NCBI GenBank assembly: GCA_963971405.1
Contig: OZ020484.1
Location: 39,702,770 to 39,766,769, forward strand
Source of the DNA: Psococerastis gibbosa
Taxonomy: Eukaryota > Arthropoda > Insecta > Psocodea > Psocidae
DNA: 64,000 bases
Direction of reading: 5' to 3'
In this document: in pieces, positions 59,101-64,000 of the stretch
Layout: each line of letters begins with the position of its first letter
How positions within the stretch are numbered: the stretch's first letter is position 1
Program-made: the position numbers and the translations under genes
The notes under the pieces: model-generated
The model's database searches: none
Told to the model about the DNA's origin: nothing
What the model saw: only the letters and a program-made list of their open reading frames with translations

Positions 59101-62100
59101 TCACTGCCAACCGGCATTAGTATGCTGTCAGAGCATAATGTGACATGGCCGCCAGCTGCTTTAATTGTTCCTGATGATGGTAATGATGATGATGATATAG
59201 GCCACCTATTCGTTCTATGGCGCTTTCCACTATTTCCATAGTATACCGTTGATTGGTCTTATGCCTTAGGCGGGGTTTCCACCGACCTCTCATTGCAGAA
59301 TGCAAATGACATTGACGGAAATTTGAATTTTTCTTTTTATAGAATTCTATTAAAATGTTCGTACTTAACATATCCCATGACGCCATTTTTTAATTTTAGT
59401 TTGTTTTTGATTTTACTCTATGATCATTGATCAATTTTAACTATGGCATAGAGTAAAACCAAAATTTCCGTCAATGTCATTTGCATTTTCCAATGAGAGG
59501 TCGGTGGAATACCCGCCTAAGTCATGAATGTCTGCTACCACGTCAATGTCTTTGCTTTCTGCAATGAGAGGTCGGTGGAAACCACGCCTTATATACAGTA
59601 GATGGAAGTGGATAATCTGTGCCGATTTTGTGCAATGGAGGCCGAAAGTGGATGACACATTCTCGCTGAGTGCCCTGTGAACTGGCGCCCCAGACTTGAG
59701 CATCTAGGGTGCACTGTTGCTACTGACTGGGCTCTAGTAGTCCAACCTGCTGCCATAGCGAGATTCGCAGAATCGCTTCATTTAAACTATTAAAAAAGAA
59801 ACGTAGCACGACCACCGTGAGGTAGACCTGAGGACCGTAAGAGGAACCTCTTTTTTGACCTCTACTCTATTTCGAATGTTCTGGTCAGCAACAACAACCC
59901 ATTTGGATTGGAGGTCGAACCTCGATATTCCGTTTCATAGTCTAATTCTCTGCCAACTGGTCTATTCGTGACCCCAGGGGTCAAACTGCTAACATCCAAT
60001 ATTTACCACTGCAGCAATTCACGGCGCACATCCTCGTCCGGTTCCGGTGGAGGGACCCTCGCCTGGACTACAAAGCCAACGCCCCCGACGTGGAGCGGGT
60101 CGTGGGGGAAGACACTCTCCGCAACCGGATCTGGGTGCCCCACGTGTACCTCGTCAACGAGCACGAGTCCAAGATGATGGGCGCCGACCAGAGAGACCTG
60201 CTCCTCACCGTCAAACCCGACGGAACAGTCTTCTACTCCACAAGGTAAAAAAGCGCCAAGACAGACGCAGGGCCGCAGGGCAGGCGGTTCCCTACAACGC
60301 TTGTAAGTGTCAGTAAGGAATACTACACGGCACCGCCATGCATTGGTGAATGCCGGTACCGTTCAGTTTTCAATACCGATACTTTTGAAGCGGTGCTATG
60401 GTGGGAGCGGGTTTTTGGGCGGTCCCCATCATCGTTTGAAAAGTATCGGTTCGGAATACTGGACGGCCCCACCATGGCGCCATCTACAAATGCAAAAATT
60501 ATGGGAACTACCCTGAGGTTAAATATTTACAGGGCCTCCAATAGGCTTTTTCCCATCCCCTTTGCAACCATTCGATATCCAACCAATCTTGCGGCAAATG
60601 TAATGTAACTGTGTTAATACAATGACAATAATTATTAAACAAAAAATAACAAAAACTTAGAGTTTTAGAAAAACTTGTTATAACAACCCGAATTAGTAAA
60701 ACCCAAATAATCGTTAAGAAATTAACTTTATCTAAGAAACCCACTTGTGTTAGTATAAAACCCTGAGCGCTTTCGGCAAGAACTGCCATCTACAGAGGGA
60801 AACCCACTAGCACAGTTACACCTTATCTGCGATTTGCATCTTCTCCTCGAGTTGAGCAAGTTGTAATAGAAAAAAAAATAGTATGATCAGAAAATATAAG
60901 GAGTAGGCCAAATATTGGAAATGAGCAGGAGGAAACATGATTGGGATCCATCTTGGCTGAGCTTTGTTGTTTTCTGATTGTGTTGCAAATTTGAAGGACG
61001 GAAATTAATTTTTTATGGGCTCCACCTTTATTTTTCTTTCGGTATATGAGATAAATAACATGGAGTAAGAAGCCCGGAGAGATTGTGGGGGACCACCCCT
61101 TGGTGGGGACCCGAACGTGAGTTTTAAGACATTGCCCGAGGATGCAGCAGGATAATGTACGTGGCAGCCTGGGCATCTCTAGTTCAACGACGAGGGCTGG
61201 ACGGACTGGGCGAGTGTTTTAAGAGGTAGTACTGAACTACATGTCTTCTAAATAAGGTACAAGTTTCTTTTCTCAAAGGCGCAGAATAAAGGACCCATAC
61301 ATTACCATCATTTTAAAACAGTGTTGTTACTTATTTTTTTAATTACAGAGCCACTACCTTTTCATCATTTTAGTATTAATTGTATAGATATCCAGGATGC
61401 GTCTTACAAATAAATATTCCTAATTACTGTTCGTTAAGCACAAAGATTTTATAACTTTCATTCTGGTGGCGCTTTATAAATAGAGTTTGCTTAACTTCGG
61501 TTATTCAGTATAAATTAAGTTGTGGCTCGTTTCATTATCTTTTGTATTTCTAACCGTATTTAATGTTTAAAATTTGAGTTTCCGATTCACTATACTATAC
61601 ACTTACCTTTTCACACTACACACATATTCTGATCACCTGTTTTGTTTTGTATTTAAGAAATATATTTTCCATTTCCTTTGATTAAATAAGATGAGCCAGC
61701 TTTGTCAATACAACCCTGAGTGCGAGAAGAGTCTACGGTGAATCCTGGCTATTGGATAACAATTCTGCTATATAGTTTATGTTTAAGTAATGTTTAGCCA
61801 TGCTGGCATTTATTAAGTCAGGGATGCTATTTGTTCCCCGTGGCTGATATAGCCTACAGGATTCACCGGAGATGCTGCTGCCAAAAGTCGTGTGAGGTTG
61901 GTCATCTTTTTTGAGCTAGTCGTGTTGGGCATTTAACACCAGATGGACTCTTCACACGATCATGGTAAGGAAATAACCTTCTACTTTTATTTTACATTAC
62001 TTTTATTTAGAACAAACTCATAAATATTACAAAGTCTCAAATCGCAGATAATGTGTAACTGTGCTAGTGGGTTTCCCTCTGTAGATGCCGAAAGCGCTCA

Positions 62101-63966
62101 GGGTTTTATACTAACACAAAGGGGTTTCTTATACAAAGTTAATTTCTTAACGATTATTTGGGTTTTACTAATTCGGGTTGTTATAACAAGTTTTTCTAAA
62201 ACTCTAAGTTGTTATTTTTTTTTTATTCAAATGAAATACCACGAAGTCACGAGTAATCTAATTATTTATGACAATAATTACATCATACGGTTCAGAAACT
62301 GGAACGTCAGTAAACTATGAACGAGACTATAATAGAAAAAATACGACAACAAAACAGGATCGTTATAGACTTACAAAAAGTCATACTGTACTAGCAGCAG
62401 ATATGTTTCACAGTTGTAACTGGGCTCAGTGTGGACATAACGCGCAGTGCCCGGTCTACACTCAAATGCAGGAGTGGCTAAGCTCGATAGAGAAATATCC
62501 ATTTAAAAAAAATACCTAACCCTAACGTACAAAAAAAAACCTGTTATTTTTTCTAGAATGAAAGTCACATTGTTTTGCCTGATGAATCTTCAGAAATTTC
62601 CATTCGACCAACAGGAATGTCCACTGGTTTTAGAAAGTTGTGAGTATTAATTTTTTATCATTAAAAAAATATATATTTTATATTAAATGGCAAACTACCT
62701 GTCATTTTTAGTGCAATTACAATACATCTGGACATAGACATGCCTCCATTTCCCCCATAAATAGACAAACGTTAAAATCACACACAGTAGTAGCTTCAGT
62801 ATCTCAAGAATTCCAAGTGGAACAAATTTTTTCCGTGTCTATTAAACAATCATAGGGTAAATTTTGCCTGCAGGGACATATAATATGAGTGATCTCGTGC
62901 TGCATTGGGAGCCTTCTGAACCTGTTATTGTCAATGAGAATCTGCATCTGACAGAGTACAGTCTCATCAGAACGTGGCCGAACCATTCATCAATCACATA
63001 CTCCAGAACCGATGACAATATGAATTCAACCTTCGGCACGAAAACACACATTGGAAAATTTTGTAAGTGCGAGTTAGCCTAAGGTTACAAAAGCATAAAA
63101 AAAGCCTAAACTAAAAAATTAGTAATAATAATAAGATGAAAAAATTTTTAAATAAAAAGTCAATTATAAAGTATTGGTTTTGTTCAAGTGTGGAAGACGG
63201 CCGCGTCCTTTTGGAAAGTCAGGAGTTCGAGACTAACGAAGTACTCGTATTTTTTAATTACAGCTGGTCAATTTAGTTCCTTAACGGTCAAGTTCCAACT
63301 AGCTCGGGAGGTGGGTCACTACATAATGGACTACTACGTTCCCAGTATATTCCTCGTAGTTGTTTCATGGGTCTCATTTTGGCTAGACCCAAATGCTGTC
63401 CCCGGCAGGACTACCCTCGGTAAGTAGAAACACACTGTTCAAAGTCACGCATGAACATCAATGTGTTGACTGGTTCAGTAGGATTTAGTTCATAAAAATT
63501 TAAAAAATGGATGAACTCGATTTTTCAGTGCATAGCAACATACAATTATTAGAATTATTATTATTAATTATGAGAAAAGGACTAGTGTCAATTAGAATGG
63601 AAATTAGAACTGAATGGGTTAATAAAGTTGATATTTCTTAAGGGGCCCATAAATTGATAAGATACTTTGAGAGTGTAGCACGCTAAAGTTCAAAATCAAA
63701 AAACCTAATAATATGAACGCAAGCAATGACGTCGATGTTAATAGCCTTAAATTTACAATTTAAAAAAAAATGCTCCTACAGTTATTTTATTTGTTTACAG
63801 GAAGTAGTACAATGTTGACGTTCATAACACTGACCCGCAATATCGGTGGCTCACTTCCCAAAGTCTCTTACATCAAAGCCACCGAAATTTGGTTCATCGT
63901 TTGCACTGCCTTTATCTTCGGCTCATTGGTTGAATTTGCGTTTGTAAACACCATCTGGCGGCGAAA
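56165..63966 (+). CDS. Cys-loop ligand-gated chloride channel, pHCl-like, partial
   Basis: A pentameric plasma-membrane channel subunit of the GABA-A/glycine receptor superfamily. Six visible exons are in phase: 56165-56339, 60015-60244, 62557-62639, 62874-63062, 63264-63419 and 63801-63966. The extracellular domain shows FRWRDPRLDYK and IWVPHVYLVNEHES. The Cys-loop CLMNLQKFPFDQQEC has the canonical 13 residues between cysteines, then SWTYNMSDLVLHW. M1 is YIMDYYVPSIFLVVVSWVSF. The linker VPGR before M2 (TTLGSSTMLTFITLTRN) takes the place of the PAR motif of anion channels. M3 follows SLPKVSYIKATEIW. TTLGxSTMLTFITL with LPKVSYIK fits arthropod pH-sensitive chloride channels better than RDL, GRD or HisCl; this assignment is by memory. 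The signal peptide and the M3-M4 loop/M4 are outside. Exon 2 is far richer in G+C than the others. Confidence 0.8.
56345..57419. other. Channel intron 1, left part, nothing recognised
   Basis: Unique-looking AT-rich intron before a family B MITE. I see no paired element ends here. Confidence 0.35.
57420..57814. mobile_element. Family B MITE, copy 4 (best preserved)
   Basis: TTAA at 57420-57423 and 57811-57814; 'agagtgtacagcccgcagg' and inverted 'ctacgggctgtacactct' give fully matching ends. The palindrome includes 'gttgtagaagactacttcat' and its mirror. It serves as the reference copy for the family. Confidence 0.9.
57865..58006. mobile_element. Family D hairpin
   Basis: 142 bases, flanked by TAA on both sides. 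'ggcgcatattccacctacgt', 'caatagtgcatagtaaatgt', centre 'gacgtggtagcagacattaa', and the mirrored half. Same length as the 47575 copy but with a different arm. Confidence 0.92.
58263..58919. mobile_element. hAT-like element containing a SINE
   Basis: Left end 'gcggttcccaac' and right end 'gttgggaacagctgcc'; flanks CTATAAAA (58255-58262) and CTATAACA (58920-58927) match at 7 of 8. The right 230 bases match the element at 47285-47518. A reverse SINE lies inside. Confidence 0.82.
58420..58595 (-). mobile_element. tRNA-derived SINE (reverse), nested in a hAT element
   Basis: The reverse strand has A box TGGCGTAGAGG (58583-58573) and B box GGTTCGAGTCCC (58540-58529) in a tRNA-like head, then 'ccatgcttcggagggcatgt' and 'aagccggcggtcccggca'. 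The head differs from that at 37491 while the body is shared, so it is a second subfamily or a head swap. Confidence 0.75.
59269..59588. mobile_element. Composite family D element
   Basis: Flanked by TTA at 59266-59268 and 59589-59591. 59269-59517 is a D2-core hairpin ('ggcggggtttccaccgacct' ... 'aggtcggtggaatacccgcc'). It is followed by TAAGTCATGAATGTCTGCTA, the right half only of a standard hairpin, ending 'ggtcggtggaaaccacgcc'. The left outer half is absent. The junction matches that of the nested element at 47173. Confidence 0.85.
59605..59793 (+). pseudogene. Non-LTR retrotransposon 3' end with an in-frame stop
   Basis: The plus frame reads DNLCRFCAMEAESG, a TGA, then HILAECPVNWRPRLEHLG and on to FAESLHLNY and stop. 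CRFC...HILAEC is the CxxC...HxxxxC tail of Jockey/R1/I-type LINEs, here inactivated by the stop between the two zinc-ligand pairs. It lies in a channel intron. Confidence 0.75.
60650..60838. repeat. Family I inverted arm, left
   Basis: About 190 bases that recur inverted at 62041-62222 with very few differences and one indel of about nine bases ('aagaactgcc' side). Key words: 'cttgttataacaacccgaat', 'gagcgctttcggca', 'agggaaacccactagcacag'. The arms face each other across 1.2 kb in a channel intron. Confidence 0.8.
60839..62040. other. Spacer between the family I arms
   Basis: No transposase motif in any frame I read. It contains a shorter internal inverted pair: 'gaagagtctacggtgaatcc' (61727) against 'ggattcaccgg' (61858) and 'ggactcttcacacg' (61945). 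Confidence 0.4.
62041..62222. repeat. Family I inverted arm, right
   Basis: Inverted partner of 60650-60838. A related solitary arm is at 42905-43080. It ends about 330 bases before the channel exon at 62557. Confidence 0.8.
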
Positions 63967-64000
63967 GTAAGTATGAAGTCGATTTCCGCATTTAAAAAAA

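Noticed and set aside
59968..60316. Alternative frames rich in Ser/Gly/Arg over the GC-rich channel exon
   Set aside because: They are shadows of the channel exon, which alone has family motifs and correct splice phases.

Overview
The window is eukaryotic genomic DNA, almost certainly from an arthropod. Genes are split by introns with GT..AG borders, the DNA is AT-rich and most of it is transposon debris. The protein set is animal (RYBP, HAT1, a family X DNA polymerase), and the Cys-loop channel at the right edge looks like an arthropod pH-sensitive chloride channel. I cannot name the species. DNA polymerase lambda is missing from Drosophila, so a fly close to Drosophila is unlikely.

Layout. 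Positions 1-3410 hold a degenerate tandem array lying in a polymerase lambda intron. Three genes then lie head to tail on the minus strand: RYBP (23072-22572), a 443-residue protein that I read as SLF2/FAM178-like (22413-9153), and DNA polymerase lambda (9099 to beyond the left edge). The gaps between stop and next start are only 158 and 53 bases, although the introns of the same genes are kilobases long and full of repeats. On the plus strand, HAT1 (25678-28117) is complete from ATG to stop in four exons. From 28.2 to 56.1 kb I find no confident host gene, only layered repeats. From 56165 to the right edge, six exons of a Cys-loop chloride channel run on the plus strand and continue outside the window.

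Repeats. I separate: family A (about 0.9 kb, short inverted ends, an internal CTGT microsatellite and a poly-G/C tract; seven copies); TTAA-flanked foldback families B and C; family D, short perfect hairpins flanked by TAA/TTA with constant ends and centres but different arms; family G, a dispersed inverted-repeat family; several hAT-like elements with 8-base target duplications; one pogo/Tigger-like MITE; tRNA-derived SINEs; and 3' ends of at least two kinds of non-LTR retrotransposon. Many are nested inside each other.

Function. The four central genes are nuclear: RYBP (Polycomb PRC1), the SLF2-like protein (SMC5/6 recruitment to damaged DNA), polymerase lambda (end joining and base-excision repair) and HAT1 (acetylation of new histone H4). 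The two observations I would pursue first are the operon-like RYBP / SLF2-like / POLL spacing, and the family D hairpins whose two arms change together while ends and centre stay fixed.
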